A DNA stretch of 64,000 bases, from NCBI GenBank assembly GCA_028095005.1, contig CM051460.1:283814238-283878237 (forward strand). Direction: 5' to 3'. The stretch comes from Rhynchospora pubera. Lineage: Eukaryota > Streptophyta > Magnoliopsida > Poales > Cyperaceae. Every line of letters starts with the position of its first letter. The first letter of the stretch is position 1. This document shows, in pieces, positions 10,514 through 23,259 of this stretch. The translations under genes and the position numbers were made by a program. The notes beneath the pieces are model-generated. The model saw only the letters and a program-made list of their open reading frames with translations, did not search any database and was not told where the DNA came from.

Positions 10514-13500
10514 TCAATAACCTAATATGTAATCCTCATCAGCCTCCACAGTTTCTTCATCAATTATTTCCTCCACCGAATTCCCACATTCAAACAGACT
10601 CCGAGGAACTACAGCCCCCCTCTCAGCCTTGCTTTTCTTATCATTTGCTTCTATAATCCTTGCTAGTTTCTCGCTTATGCAAGACTCAACTATAATTTCT
10701 GGATTGGATTGAAGTGAGCTCAACCCTAAAAGTGTTGTGCACTCTCGTTTGAATTCAGAATCATTTGATGATAATATTAAGTTGGCAAGTGACCTTGAAA
10801 GATCCGGTACATATTCTCGAATCTGGTAAGATACAATATTAGATAAGCTTAACTTGAAGGTAATTCAAACACTTCTACAGAACTAGAAATTTATACTTTG
10901 AAACATTTAAGTGGTATGCATACCCCTCTCACACCCCCCTCTCAAATGGTATACATGTAATCCCTTTTATTATGAGAGATGCCATGATGATTAAAAAGTT
11001 GTAGCATACATGAAGATTTGCCCATACACCCTTGTAGAAAATAAGACATCCATGATGCCTGTTGTTCCAACACACTTGAAACAAACAGGGAGGACTATGA
11101 TGACCATATTTGATAAATGGTACATAAATTTGAGGAATATTTCCTACTTTTCAGGTCCAGGGGCAATGCAAGTTATTTATCTTTTTGAAAAAGTTTTTAA
11201 AGGTTTTGCAGGATGGACATGCAAATTTACACACCTTAAAACATATACTCCATCAATCCCTCTAAATCACGATAAACATCATCTCTAGCTTCATCAAAAA
11301 TGACCCAGATATTTCTTGTCTACCTTATGTGAATGAAACAGCCACACGAATAGTAGAAGTTTGGATATTCTCAGGACAAGGATGCTCAGGTTCATCAATG
11401 CTGTCTTTAATCTTTTGTATAGACAGGAATCATGGTTCTTATGTTTTAAGAGGGTATGAATGACATTTCATTTTCAAGGAAGTATATGCTATTTTAGGTT
11501 TGAATGTTACATTGGTAAAGAAAATATTTTTACCTCACTTTATTTAGTAAACAAAACAGCAAAAATAAGTACCTCAGCCTGAAACACTTCGAATTTTAAA
11601 TTCACCAAATTTCTCATTTTTCATGGAACTAAATTTTATGGACACCACATTTGGTCATTGATTACGGATAAGAACTGAATTCATAGTACTTAACTGTTGT
11701 GGTGATTCATACCTTAGTAGCTTGGGAGCTGAGAAACAGGTGTGTGTTAGAAGCCTTGAGATCCTCCAATGCAGCCTTGACAGCCTTTTTAATGAGATTT
11801 CGATCAGGCATAGATATATCTCCTGTTGGTATGGCAGTGTCTTCAACAGGTTAAGGGCTATTAGGAAGCATCTTGAAGACTACCATTTATAACCAATAGT
11901 ATACCTCCTCTGGAAGTAGCACCCACCATTATTGTTCTTACAATTAACAATTAAATGTGAATCCCAAAAAAACATAAAAAATACTTAAATGCTCTTCAAA
12001 CCATTTGAAAATTACACCCAGTCATCTAAAATAAGGATAACACAAACAGGGTTTGAAAAATAATTTGCTCCAACTTTTGAATAGGAACTGAATTAAGCTT
12101 TTTTTTATACTAGCTAATATAGACAGGAACTTAACATCTAAATTTCCGGGCCATAACCTTAGTTTAATTTAACTTGGCAATATTTAAATTAACATCAGTC
12201 CTAGACAATATTGTTGATAGTAATATAATGGTTGCAGTCTCCAAAAATATTGTTATGAATTGCAATTAGCAAAATTCTGGGTTCCATTTGCAAATATGTT
12301 ACAATATGATGTTAATTGAACAAAACCCAATTGTCTTTTGCTCTTTTTTAAATTTTTACTTTATCAGTTATTTTGGATGACTACTGTATCCATACAAACA
12401 CCCGAAACACACTTTATTAATGGATATGTTTTATGGTAGCAGTGTATAGCAATGTGCATAAAAGCAAATGCTGTGTCTTCCCATTCAATCACTATCTTTC
12501 CTTCATTTTCTACAAAAGCTTCTTTCATTCTCAAGCCAAAGCTCGGCCAATCAAGACTTGAGAGTGTAGCTAGGCAAGAATCAAGGTGTGAAGAAGGTGC
12601 ATAATCTTGGAAGCAAAATACCTAAAAAACCACGAAAAAGGTAAAAGGTAGCAAAAACATACAATGGACCATGGAATAGCATAGCAAACAATAGTGAGCC
12701 TTGTTGCAAATTATATCTAGCAGACATTGAGTTTTGCACAATGGAAACCTTTTTCTTTTTTGACATTTTGCATGCAACACAAGTTACACAACATTTAGGT
12801 TAAACACAAAAAAAGGTATTCTAAGGATTACTGGTTTATATTGTCAACTCCAAGTTTGTATATTGTCAATTAATTATATGTTGAAATGCAATTAATAAGT
12901 GTCACGATTTACAATTTTACAAAGAAGAATTACCAGTTTATATTGTCAACTCCAAGTTTGAATATTAGCTACTCAGGACAGCAAAGCAGGGATATTTTAA
13001 GGAATGTTCTTTTGTTGAAAATAATTTAGGGAATTTTATTATTAGCTTCAAGTTTCACAAGTTGGACTATTTGCATCTTACTCACAAGCACTTGATCGGT
13101 TGAAAGTATGAGAAATATTTTGGCTTTAATTTCCAAACACAATGAAATGTTCAATGTGGTTTAGGACAACTCACGACATAAGAGGAGAAAGTGAATTTCA
13201 TCTCCAAACCAGTCAGGATCTAGGAGAAACTAGCATAAATGATACCAGATTCAACTGGAACATGTCAGTGTATGCTTGTGGAAGCACCAAAATGCATTTT
13301 GCGGATGCAGTGAGTGAACATGCATTGTTATCCAATTTACTAGCTATTGAAACAAAGCATGCAGTACCTTACCTCATTGGCAAACACACCACTGATGGGC
13401 CCTGGTGCACAGCCAAACACACCACTGATGGGCCCTACTAGTGCAGTATTGGCAGGGGCAGATAATAAAAGTTACAATGGGGCACACCAGGGTGGTTATG

Positions 13501-16500
13501 AAATTTGTCAATAAAACAAAGCTTAATCAACCTCCCCCCACCCCCTCCCCCTCCAAAAAAGGGTGGGAAAAAACCTCTGTCGAGAGAAATCCCAACATAG
13601 TTTGGTTGCCCATGGATTTAGAAAACAAAAATATCTGTCAATTTTGTGCAACCACCAACCACCAACAAAAACTTGTAATGATCCCCATGAAGATAACACG
13701 CCCAAACCTAACTACTAAAGCACAAATGGTTTTTCATATATAGAAGAAAACCTGCGAGGTAGAATTAGTGCCAGACCAACAGGAAGGCTGCAACTTAGCT
13801 GCTACAACTAAAATCACGGCTTCTACTCTCAGTTGATCTCTAATTCTGTTTCTCTCTGAATTGCATGCAACACCATTTCCTTCAATTAGAAGTTCTCTAC
13901 GAAGAAACAGAGAAAGGTATAAATTAGACTACCACAGTTTATTTAATCTTCAACATACAATAAAACAAACACCACAAAGAACTCTTTACAAAATATGTCC
14001 TAATATGCATCAAACATGCCCTTCAAAATTATTAAGGAAATAATACCACAGTAACTAACAAGAAGATATAACATGTATAAATTCTCTAAAGAATATCCAG
14101 AGTCCAAATGATAATAACAATATTCATGTGCCAGAAGTTCAGGTGCTCACACACAAGCAGGATAGTGATACGCCTAGGATTCCCTGCTAAGAATAAATAT
14201 GAACTGCACCCATTTTATTCGTTTGAAAAATTCCAAACTGCCCCGGTTAATATATCTGGAGAGAGCACGAGCCGAGGGGGGCTCAGCTTGGAAATATTGG
14301 GAAGAAAATGGGGGAGGAAAGGATATAAGATATGCGATATTTACTAATAGCAAGGGATTCATAATGTTTTTGCGCTTTGAAGAAATAACCACATATAATT
14401 ATATAGTAAGTAGTATAGATATTACACCAGTAGAGTGAAAGATCAAGTACCGGTAACTTGAGCAGATCTCACATTCTTTAGGTAGAGTAAATCCATGCTT
14501 GATAGAGTATTCTTGCAAGCCAAAAGCCATGCATTTAATGCTAGACAGCGAGAGAGGTGCTCTAGTATCATTATTTTCATGTAGAGGAAAATCCCGTCTT
14601 GACATGTGTCCATTGATACTCTCTAATGTAAGCTCAAATACTATGTTCTGCAAGAAAGAAATATGTTAGTCTTGGAATAATAGAGTAAAATTCACAGCTT
14701 TTTTACAAAAGATGTACGATGTGCAAATCACAATGTCACATATACAACTATATTCCTTCTTTCTTAGTATACATCAAAATTAACTAAGAACACCCTTCTC
14801 ATTAGTCACCGATAGGAATATAAAAAAGAGGGAGGGTCTCTTGGCGCCTAATTAACGAAACAGAGAAAGAATGAGTATAAATTACATTATTGATTTTATA
14901 TACAGTTATGCATGATATATTTTTCGTGTCGCAATTTAAAAGGCATCCATGATATGATGTGTTCTATAAGGTATTTTAAATGCTAATATTGAGGTTTCTT
15001 GAAGTCCACATGAAAACAGTCAAAACAAACAAATGGACTTCAATATTTTCACGAAAGAATAGTTCAAGCTTATGCAAAATTAGATGTGCAATCAAGCATG
15101 TAAAACTGCAACTATCACAAAATAAAATGGAATCTTCCAAGAATATCTCATATGTACCCTTGAAGTTCCAAGTAATCTATACATTCTCCAAACAGGAATC
15201 ACAATCCTTTTTTTCCCCTAAAGGTGAAAGCTACCCTCATTTAACACTTAATTAAGGGATGAGTTTGAGGGTTCAAGGTAATTCTCATGATTTTTCCAGT
15301 TATGTTAGGGTAATTCTCATTTTCTGGGCTCTCTAGCAAACTTTAAGATTTCAGAAAAGGCCATATAAAAAAATTGTCCCCATTTGTTCGTTTGTTCACA
15401 ATGATCTCCAACTTGTTTGCGACTAAAGGCTTTGTTGTTGTTGTTCACACTTCACAATGATAATATAAAACGTCTGAAACTAGAAGTCAGGGAATTAACT
15501 TACAGGATCTTTTAATAATAGCACCTGCATATTTAGGAAAGGGAAAATAGTTACATTCATTTTATGTTTTCAAAGATAAAATTGGCCCGATAAAACAGTT
15601 TTACAACAACCAAGCTGATTACACAAATTAGCAGCACCTCTTTTCCAAGTTCAAGAGCAAAGTGATATAAATTTATGAGGATTGAGGACACATCTTCTTA
15701 AATATCATCAAAGAAAGGGAATCATACAATACAAACACAAATCTGTTTGCCATCTAGAAACAGAAACACCATCATCATTTATAGCAATTTCAACTATGGC
15801 CCACCAAAACAGAAAAGATCTCTGTTAAAACTTGCAATGTAGTTTTTTGTGATTTATCTAGAAAGTGGAAGAGAGATAGTATGAACATTCTCTGTTGCGT
15901 TGTATGGGTAAGGAATTTCCTTCCTTAGTGTATGGCATTTTGACATCTTGTTGCGTATGGGATATATCTCAACTTATTTACAACAAAGCCAACAATTCTG
16001 TAGTGCTTTAAGCCAGCAAGTAATGTTTAATAATATTATTAAAGAGACCATACAGTCAGGTATGGCTACAGAAAATTAATGAAAATACCTTTTTGACATA
16101 GTCAACTGCCCACAGGTCAAACTCCTCAGGATTTCTTTCACGAATTGAGAAACAGACTTCTGTTCCACTATACAAATTAGAAATTTTCAGAAACTAAACT
16201 AAAATAACATATTCTTTAAAGTCAAGTTACAGAGATAACAATAGAACATTTACCTGAAAGTTCCAATGATTTTGTAAGTGGAAGGTAATTTTATTAGTCT
16301 TATATTTGATGTGCGGGATTCATTCAGATTTAGACAGAAATGTTGGATCTCTTTGTCATTCATCCCTACAGGCATTAAAAAGTTCATAATGCTGCATTGA
16401 TTCAATGATTAAAGCACACTACAATGATCATACTAACTTAAAAAGGATATTGCCAAACTTTGTCATAATAGATAAGAGATTTCAATACTAAAAATGTTTT

Positions 16501-17762
16501 TACAATTTCAATCTACTCTTCCACTTTGTTTTTTTTTCCTCTTTTTTCAAATTGTTTTTATTTGGATGTATCATGCATGTTGTTGAAGGTTTAGTCAGGC
16601 ACTGCCATAATCTAAAACACCTTAACAGTATACTGGTAAAACCATGCTGCTGTATCATGGTACCAACCAGCAGCCCAACCTTTTCTTTCAAAAAACCATT
16701 GCTGGTTAAAGAGTTCACAAGTGCCATTTAAGAATAAAAGTCATACCGGTAGTTGTAATTGAAAGTGCCCCATCTGGAAAAGGAAAAATTAGAAAATTTC
16801 TGGAAAATCAGAGAAAGCTTTGTTTTCAATTATAATTTGTATTATACTGATAGAATTGCTACTGGGTTGTTACTACTTCACAGGTTTTATATAAAGGTCA
16901 AGTGATAAAAATTGAGATGAATTATATGTATATAATAGAGATGCACTTTGAACATACTTCCTTTGATTACATTTTTATCACAATTATTTGTACGACATGC
17001 TGGCAACACTGCTTAGCTTTGGGTTTAATCTATCTCTTGACATATCGAGATAAGATGAGATAAAAATCTACGTAAGAATAATGTACCCCATTGTTCAGAA
17101 GAGATCACTGATGTGTAAACATCCAGTTTTAGAAATTCCTCCAAGCTACTACCAACCCCTGTATCTGAAACTGGTAGCCATCAAAAGGAAAAAAAAATGA
17201 AAAAACAAATAAAAGGAAATGAAAATGTCTAAAACTTTATATAACAGGATAGTTGGGAAAATCATTTTACTCAAGTTACAAGGAAGCACGGTTATGCAAA
17301 ATTAAAATTATGGAAGTTACCATCTAAACAATAACAAACTGTCCTCAACTTAGCCTAAGCAAAGATTAACATAGATTATTACACCAACATGAATCTATTC
17401 CTAAGTACACAAGCATGGTTGAACCATGGTCTTTAAACTCTCACAATCAGCTGACAATTTTAAGATTAAAGTATTAATTAACAGAAAATATGGGTAATGA
17501 GACAGCTCAGGTTATTACTGGATATACGAAGAAGAGGAGGATTGTCCTGAAAAGTTTTAAGAGAAACTGAGAGGCGACATAGAGTTTCTGAGACTCGACA
17601 TCTCTGTATTGAATGATAAATAAGCTGCAAAAGACAAAAATAAATAAATAAATAAATAAATAATAAATCCCCTAAATATAAAGGAGGAAATAAGAGAGAC
17701 GAGGAGAAGAAAAGGTGACTAACAGTTCGGAAAAGGACCCGAGCAAGAGAAGAGACCTCCAT
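10514..17762 (-). CDS. MTOPVIB: Meiotic topoisomerase VIB-like protein
   Basis: MTOPVIB is the B-type partner of SPO11-1 and SPO11-2 in the complex that makes meiotic DNA double-strand breaks in plants. Thirteen exons join with consistent phases to 493 aa: 17762-17724, 17624-17519, 17164-17087, 16773-16747, 16365-16254, 16167-16089, 15524-15504, 14647-14451, 13896-13752, 12621-12413, 11936-11905, 11840-11713, 10822-10514. Landmarks are the start MEVSSLARVLFR, the helix IQRCRVSETLCRLSV, the GHKL ATP-fold glycine motif NTGVGSSLEEF (exons 2/3), SGTEVCFSIRERNPEEFDLW, IEWEDTAFAFMHIAIHCYHK, PDRNLIKKAVKAALEDLK, and a C-terminal EKLARIIEANDKK followed by an acidic tail ending DEDYILGY. Exons 4, 7 and 11 are microexons of 27, 21 and 32 nt. 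No frameshift or stop was found, so the gene looks functional. The glycine box reads NTG rather than DTG at the first position. Confidence 0.92.
13360..13440. repeat. Short tandem duplication in an MTOPVIB intron
   Basis: The unit ACACCACTGATGGGCCC occurs twice in direct orientation, separated by about 15 bp, in the intron between exons 9 and 10. It is not part of any exon. Confidence 0.7.
17638..17670. repeat. (AAAT)n microsatellite in MTOPVIB intron 1
   Basis: About eight tandem AAAT units, slightly interrupted, lie between exons 1 and 2, directly upstream of the polypyrimidine tract and acceptor of exon 2. Confidence 0.85.
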
Positions 17763-17814
17763 CAAAATCAAAATCGAAGGAGCACCTGCCTGATTTCGCC
17801 TATTCTTACTTATA

Positions 17815-18025
17815 GGCCATGATCAAAATGGTTTTTTTACTGGATTTCAATTCAATTCAATTCAATTCAATTGATTTCATAGGATTTTGTAGGATTTCGT
17901 TGGATCTAATTACATAGGAATTTCAACCAAATGATACAAAATCCGTTCATAATGATCAAGAATTTTCCAACGAAATGAAATGAAATGAAATCCCACGTTA
18001 AAAAAATGAGATTTTGATCAGGGCC
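17815..18025. mobile_element. Foldback MITE upstream of MTOPVIB, 211 bp
   Basis: Inverted ends GGCCATGATCAAAAT and, from the right, GGCCCTGATCAAAAT enclose two complementary pentamer arrays, (TTCAA)n on the left and (GAAAT)n on the right. It starts 53 bp upstream of the MTOPVIB start codon and so lies in its promoter or 5' UTR. A clean target duplication was not resolved because the flanks are TATA/ATAT. Confidence 0.7.
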
Positions 18026-18864
18026 ATATAAACGCAAGGGTGGTGGATGACTGGATGTGGTCGCTGGTGCTCACTGCTGAGGTGCGGCCGTGCGGGATTA
18101 CTGTGACTGTGAGTCTGTGGCACTCTTTCCGTGTCATTTCCGTATTTCAGCGGTTCAGCCTATGACTATGAGATATGCAAAACAAAACATAATTGTTATA
18201 ATATTCAATACTTTAAAATTTTAATTTTTCGAAAGTGAATATTTTGATTGTTAAAATCTTTTAATATAGAAAAAGTAATAAAAAGATACGATTAATTATT
18301 TTCATCAAAGCATAGTTAAAAAAAAATAACATTCGGTAATTATTCAATAGATTTAGCACATCCTCATTAACACCGGTTTTTTCGAATAAGATTAAAAGTA
18401 ATTACAATGTCGGAGTAGATACATATATTGAATTGATAATACGATTACACGAAATCAGATGCACTATACAATGGAACCAGTTCAATGGTCCAAAATCTCA
18501 ATGAGGCATTTCGTCGAACACCTTTCATGCACGATTGTATAAACACAACGAAAGTATTTCACTAACCTCTTCTGTGTTTGTCTATTCCAAAGATTGTTTT
18601 ACTAGTTCCTAGTCTCTACTTCATTGAGCACGCAAACGCAAGGGGTGTGGTCGTGTGGGCTCATTCCGGATCTGATTCTATCTAGAACATCAGATTATTT
18701 GTAGCACCATATGGTGTGATTGCTCGTAATTTAGACAGGCCTATTTTAAATTTATTTTTTAGACTTCAGCAGTATTCAATAAAAAATAGCTATATTAAAC
18801 CATTATTATTAGATAATAAAAAAACATTAAGAAAATTAATTTAGGAGAATATTCGAGTCGTGAA

Positions 18865-18970
18865 AAAATGTAAGAGAAATTGAGAGGAATTGAGAGGCAA
18901 CATAAAGTTTATGTGATTCAATATTTTTCTGTATTTACTGTTGAGTGAAAAATCAGCTGAAGAGTCATAA
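18865..18970 (-). pseudogene. Decayed duplicate of MTOPVIB exon 2
   Basis: The minus strand aligns with MTOPVIB exon 2 and its acceptor. A GCAG-like acceptor is followed by a TTATTT/ATTTTT stretch, then CAATAC/ATACAG, ATGTTGCCTCTCA (ATGTCGCCTCTCA in the gene) and GTTTCTCTTA / ATTTCTCTTA. A 10-bp internal duplication (GAGAGGAATT on the plus strand) and many substitutions destroy the frame. The other exons are absent, so this is a fragmentary, old duplication of the neighbouring gene. Boundaries are approximate. Confidence 0.6.
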
Positions 18971-19753
18971 AAAATAATAAAATGATAAAAAATAAATTAA
19001 TTGCTACAAGAAGTAATCTCAATCTCCAACTCTCAAGTACATTAATTTTGACATCATCACATGTATTTAAAGAGCAATAACATAAATACTTGATATAAAA
19101 ATTGGAGATTTTGTTATTGAACATTAATAAAAATTGAACTCTTTCTTATGCTTTTTATTGACATTATTATGCAGGTTAGTCGTGGAAAATACAAAAAGGG
19201 ACCTAATTAGTCTGTCCAACCCCTCTCTCTCTCACACACACACACAAAAAAGTTCTCAGCATAAACAAGTTAGCTTGTGTTACATAATTACATTCTCCAA
19301 AAAAACCAACTTAGCACTTTTACAATTTTCTTTTTTCTTTTTCCTTATTTTCAAGACCATCTGGATGCAAATTTAAATTTGAGGATCAAATTTGTCATTT
19401 TTTTAAAGCTCAAAATACCAACTCTTTTTTTTTCCGAAACCTAGAATCATGCTGCTATATCCTCTCTCATTACTATTTTGCGTTGTGGGCGGAATACACA
19501 TATCCTCTCATTACTAATTATTATTTTTTTCATAATAAGATATTTCTAGAAAGTCGTTTTTCTTCTGTATAACACATTAAGTCAAACCATAAATTTACTT
19601 CAACTAGGGTCAACGACGAATGAGTTAACGGATTTTTGTGGATTTTTGTTTCATAAATTAAGTTCAAAATTTTCTTTTAGTCCAACTACCAGCCGTAAAC
19701 CCACTTAGTCCGTCTACTTTTATGCACTGGTTATATGGGTTATATCGGATTAT
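18971..19753. other. AT-rich intergenic stretch
   Basis: There is no gene signal here. A short CT/CA microsatellite lies near 19222-19246, then AT-rich sequence leads into the hairpin-element cluster. Confidence 0.55.
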
Positions 19754-20172
19754 TATATATATATAGAGAGAGAGAGTTTTGTTATGGTGAGTTCCAACTC
19801 ACCAAAGGGTCCATGAATCGTGTTTAAAATTTTAAAATTTAGTTCGAAATGATCGATCCAAACCGTTTTATACAATCTCCCAATTGAAATCTTCATGCAG
19901 ACCAAATTTTATATATTTTTTTAAATTTTTAAGTATTTATTTCAGATTTTTAAAAACTGCTGTTTTTGAACGATTTAGAACTAATTAGATTAATGATTTT
20001 CTAAAATTAAAAAAAATACTTAAAAATTTCAGAAAAATATAAAATTTGGTCTACATGAAGATTTCAATAGAGAGATCGTATTAGACGGTTTGGATAGGTC
20101 ATTTGAACTTAATTTTGAAATTTTGAGCGCGACTCACGGACCCTTTGGTGAGTTGCAACTCACCGTAGCAAA

Positions 20173-20205
<33 letters not shown>
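19754..20205. mobile_element. Hairpin element A of cluster
   Basis: This is a near-complete inverted repeat of about 450 bp. The left arm reads (TA)n(GA)n then GTTATGGTGAGTT, ACTCACCAAAGGGTCC; the right arm is its complement ending in (TC)n(TA)n. The inner arms contain GATCCAAACCGT, TTGAAATCTTCATG and ACCAAATTTT, shared with elements B, C and D. There is no coding capacity. It appears inserted in or bounded by a TA/GA microsatellite, as in rice Micron-type elements. Confidence 0.75.
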
Positions 20206-20661
20206 GAGAGAGAGAGAGAGAAAAAAAAAACCTATGGTGCATACTAATATACGAAAGGTTCAGTGCATACTGATCCAAACTCTTGGATCTGTTTTAAATT
20301 GACTGATCCAAATCGTCCAATATGATCTTCATATTGAAATCTCCTTGCCAACCAAATTTTAAATTTTTTTCGAAATTTTTAAGTATTATTTTTCAGATTT
20401 TAAAAAACTGCTATTTTTTAATGGTTCAGAAAAAAATAGATTAGTGATTTTTTAAAATTTGAAAAAAAATACTTAAAAATTTTAAAAAAATGTAAAATTT
20501 GGTCGGTAAGGAGATTATAATAGGCAAATTATATTTGACGGTTTGGATCGATCATTTTGAAACAGATTATATTTGACGGTTTGAATCAGTATGCACCGAA
20601 CATTCCGTACATTAGTATGCACCATATGTTTTTTTTTCTCTCTCTCTCTATATATATATAG
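20192..20661. mobile_element. Hairpin element B of cluster
   Basis: This is the second inverted-repeat element, sharing the intervening (TA)n(GA)n tract with element A. Distinctive arms read CCTATGGTGCATACTAAT on the left, with the complement ATTAGTATGCACCATATG on the right. The inner core (GATCCAAA, ATTGAAATCTCCTTG, ACCAAATTTTAAATTTT) matches A and C. No open reading frame of interest was seen. Confidence 0.75.
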
Positions 20662-21043
20662 AGAGAGGGGGGGATTGCTAAAATGCTATGCATAGCACGG
20701 ATGGCCTTCGTGTTACGGATTCATTCTTGAATTTCATGTGTTAAACAACTGATCCAAACCGTTTATTATCTTCTTCATATTGAAATCTCATTAGAAACCA
20801 AATTTTCAATTTTTTTAAATTTTTTACAGATTTTTTTAAATACTTAATCTAATAAATTGTGGACCCTTCAATAACAGTGATTTTCAAAAATCTGAGAAAA
20901 ATAGTAAAAAAATGTAAAATTTGGTTTCTAATGAGATTTCAATATGAAAAAGATAATGAACGGCTTGGACAGTTGTTTGAAGCATGAAATTCAAGAACGA
21001 ATCCATAGCACGAAGGCCATCCATGCTATGCATAGCATTTTAG

Positions 21044-21096
<53 letters not shown>

Positions 21097-21098
21097 GA
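20649..21098. mobile_element. Hairpin element C of cluster
   Basis: This is the third inverted-repeat element in succession. Outer arms are GATTGCTAAAATGCTATGCA on the left and its complement before a long (TC)n(TA)n tract on the right. Inner arms again contain GATCCAAACCGTT, ATATTGAAATCTCATTAG and ACCAAATTTT. Single-stranded, the whole unit could fold into one long hairpin. Confidence 0.75.
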
Positions 21099-21099
21099 A

Positions 21100-22445
21100 C
21101 TAAGATTTTTTATATTAACTCTCTACGATACACTTTCTGTTAGTTTGGTGTTACAGTTAATATATCTAGAACATTAAAATTAAAGAATAGATTAAGAATA
21201 AATAAAATGGCCCAAAGATAATTGAGGGTAACAGATTGATGAAACATAATTTTTTTTTCATTGATAAATGTATGGTAAAAATATTCAAGTTTCACCTTAA
21301 AAAATTTTTGGTGTTGTGTTGAGTGCGGCCAGGGTAAATTAGGTGCAAATTCAGGACTTTACGGTCTTCACTAACTATCAGTAGAGGAACTTACAATACA
21401 AAGCAAATTTTATGTATTTTATTTGATTCTTCGAATCGAAAGCAATTAATCATGTCGGTAAAGAATTTAGAAAGTAATTTATCCTGTCTCATCGACAGAG
21501 GCATTATGTATCCTTAGAAAACAAATAATAGCTATTCGAACTTAAAAAGTGACCCGTAATTTTCAATTCAAATAATAATAAAAAAAACTAATCGAGCTTA
21601 CAAGTCAAAGAAATAATTAATTAGAAAGCTCGCGTTCTGTATTCTTAAATTTTATATAATAGTTTATTTAATTTATTGGTCCTGGACAATTAATTAAGAC
21701 CGCATCAAACTACTCAAATTTTAATATGTTACCATAATATACTTGAGCAATTTTATTGTGAAATTATCACAGAAACTCAAGCTCTTTTTATTGTTGCGTT
21801 ATTCTAGGTACATATATAGAAAATGTTGTTATAAATTATATCTTTATTTATTAAATTTTCAGAGACCTCATCCCATCTTTTTACACGAAAAAAATAAAGT
21901 CAAATAACATATTGTGTACGCTTGCAAGAATACGAACGTACAGTTGTCTTTAAAAAAAAAATCTGACGTCTTAATTATAATAATTCTACAAGTCAAAAAA
22001 AGAAAATCCTTGTGTTTCTAGAAAAGATATTTTTCATCGAAGCATATGCCCAGATACAAAATGCATACATCTATGTAACCAAAAGTGTTTTGTCATAAGA
22101 ACAATAAAATAATAAATGTTGCATTATTCGAAAAATGGATTGTGATGAGAAATGTATTATATATTTTCAAAAAGAATAGTTCAATAAATATAACTGAGCC
22201 CCTTACCCAAAAAAAAAAATGTATTTTATATATGTTCCTTCATCAAAGTTAAGTTTCTTTTATGCTATATTATATGTAACATATTGTACAGCAACAAAAA
22301 CTGAGTGTTATGGAAAATCTCTGGGACTTCACGGATAGTTTAAATCTGCACATAAGAAAACGACCAACTAAGCAGAAAGAAAAGCAATTTACAAAAGAAA
22401 CTCCTGACCAATCATAGACTCATAGTATGTTGTCTAATACCAATG
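21100..22445. other. AT-rich intergenic stretch upstream of the DUF1645 gene
   Basis: There is no recognisable gene, transposon terminus or tandem array. It is probably the distal promoter of the gene at 22570. Confidence 0.55.
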
Positions 22446-22450
22446 GTACC

Positions 22451-22457
22451 TATATAA
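22451..22457 (+). promoter_or_regulatory. Candidate TATA box of the DUF1645 gene
   Basis: TATATAA sits 113 bp upstream of the start codon, allowing an 80-90 nt 5' leader, with a purine-rich leader (GAGAGAAGGG) in between. Confidence 0.5.
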
Positions 22458-22569
22458 TTTCTGCCAAAAATCTATCGTTAAACGGACCAACTAGACCAAA
22501 AGCATAAACAAAAGACAATTTCGAGAGAAGGGAAAAAAAAGACAGAGCGAGGAGTTATAGAGAGGTCTA

Positions 22570-23259
22570 ATGGAGAACTTCATCCTCAATGCTCTCCCTA
22601 GCATTAGGGAAAGCATATCTGTGCATAATCGCGAGCCACCACTAAATCCGACCATTGATGAATCCGACTCAGACGATGACAACTACCACTATGACTCGGC
22701 CGATGAGGGCTTCTCATTTGGCATTTCAGCTGCAGATAGCTGCAATAAAACACCCGATCTCACTGCGGACGAGATATTCCACCACGGTCACATCATTCCT
22801 CTTTACTCCGTTCCTAAACGCACCACGTACATTGATGACACAGATACAGATGCAAGTCCGATACAACGGGATGCAGCCGATGAAATTTATGACATGCCCA
22901 AAACAGCACCTGGATCACCTATGAAAAGTTGGTCAACTGGGTCGACAAGGAGACGAAACCCGATTCATGAATTTCTCTTTGGAGGGAGGAGTCGTAGTGA
23001 TCGAAAAGAGAAGTTAGGATTCTTTGAGAAGGGAAGTGGAAGTGTCAAGGGCAAGAAGAAGAAGAAGGATAAAGGAAAGGAGAAGCGAAAAGAGGCGAAA
23101 GATACGAACAAAACCGATCACACGAAGAACGGCGAGAAGGGGACTATTGTGAAACGAAAAGAGAGGGACATGTTAGCAAGGAGACGATCATTCTTGCCCT
23201 ATATCGGGGTCTTCGGCGGTGGCCCGATGCATGATTTCACAAGAAGATTTTTTTTCTAG
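22570..23259 (+). CDS. DUF1645 family protein, 229 aa, intronless
   Basis: This is a plant-specific family of small nuclear or cytosolic proteins. Rice and Arabidopsis members have been linked to grain size and stress tolerance, but no biochemical activity is established. The N-terminal part holds an acidic serine/aspartate stretch (DESDSDDDNYHYDSADEG). It is followed by the family signature: an FxFG-like segment, then ADEIFHHGHIIPLYSVPK at about residues 65-82. The C-terminal half is strongly basic (GKKKKKDKGKEKRKEAK, a likely nuclear localisation signal) and ends RRRSFLPYIGVFGG...FTRRFFF. A single exon is usual for the family. The first ATG of the frame was taken as the start. No signal peptide or membrane span is seen. 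Confidence 0.8.
   Translation: MENFILNALPSIRESISVHNREPPLNPTIDESDSDDDNYHYDSADEGFSFGISAADSCNKTPDLTADEIFHHGHIIPLYSVPKRTTYIDDTDTDASPIQRDAADEIYDMPKTAPGSPMKSWSTGSTRRRNPIHEFLFGGRSRSDRKEKLGFFEKGSGSVKGKKKKKDKGKEKRKEAKDTNKTDHTKNGEKGTIVKRKERDMLARRRSFLPYIGVFGGGPMHDFTRRFFF

Noticed and set aside
13142..13441. 99-codon plus-strand frame inside an MTOPVIB intron
   Set aside because: It lies on the opposite strand of a well-supported gene, in an intron, and has no domain.
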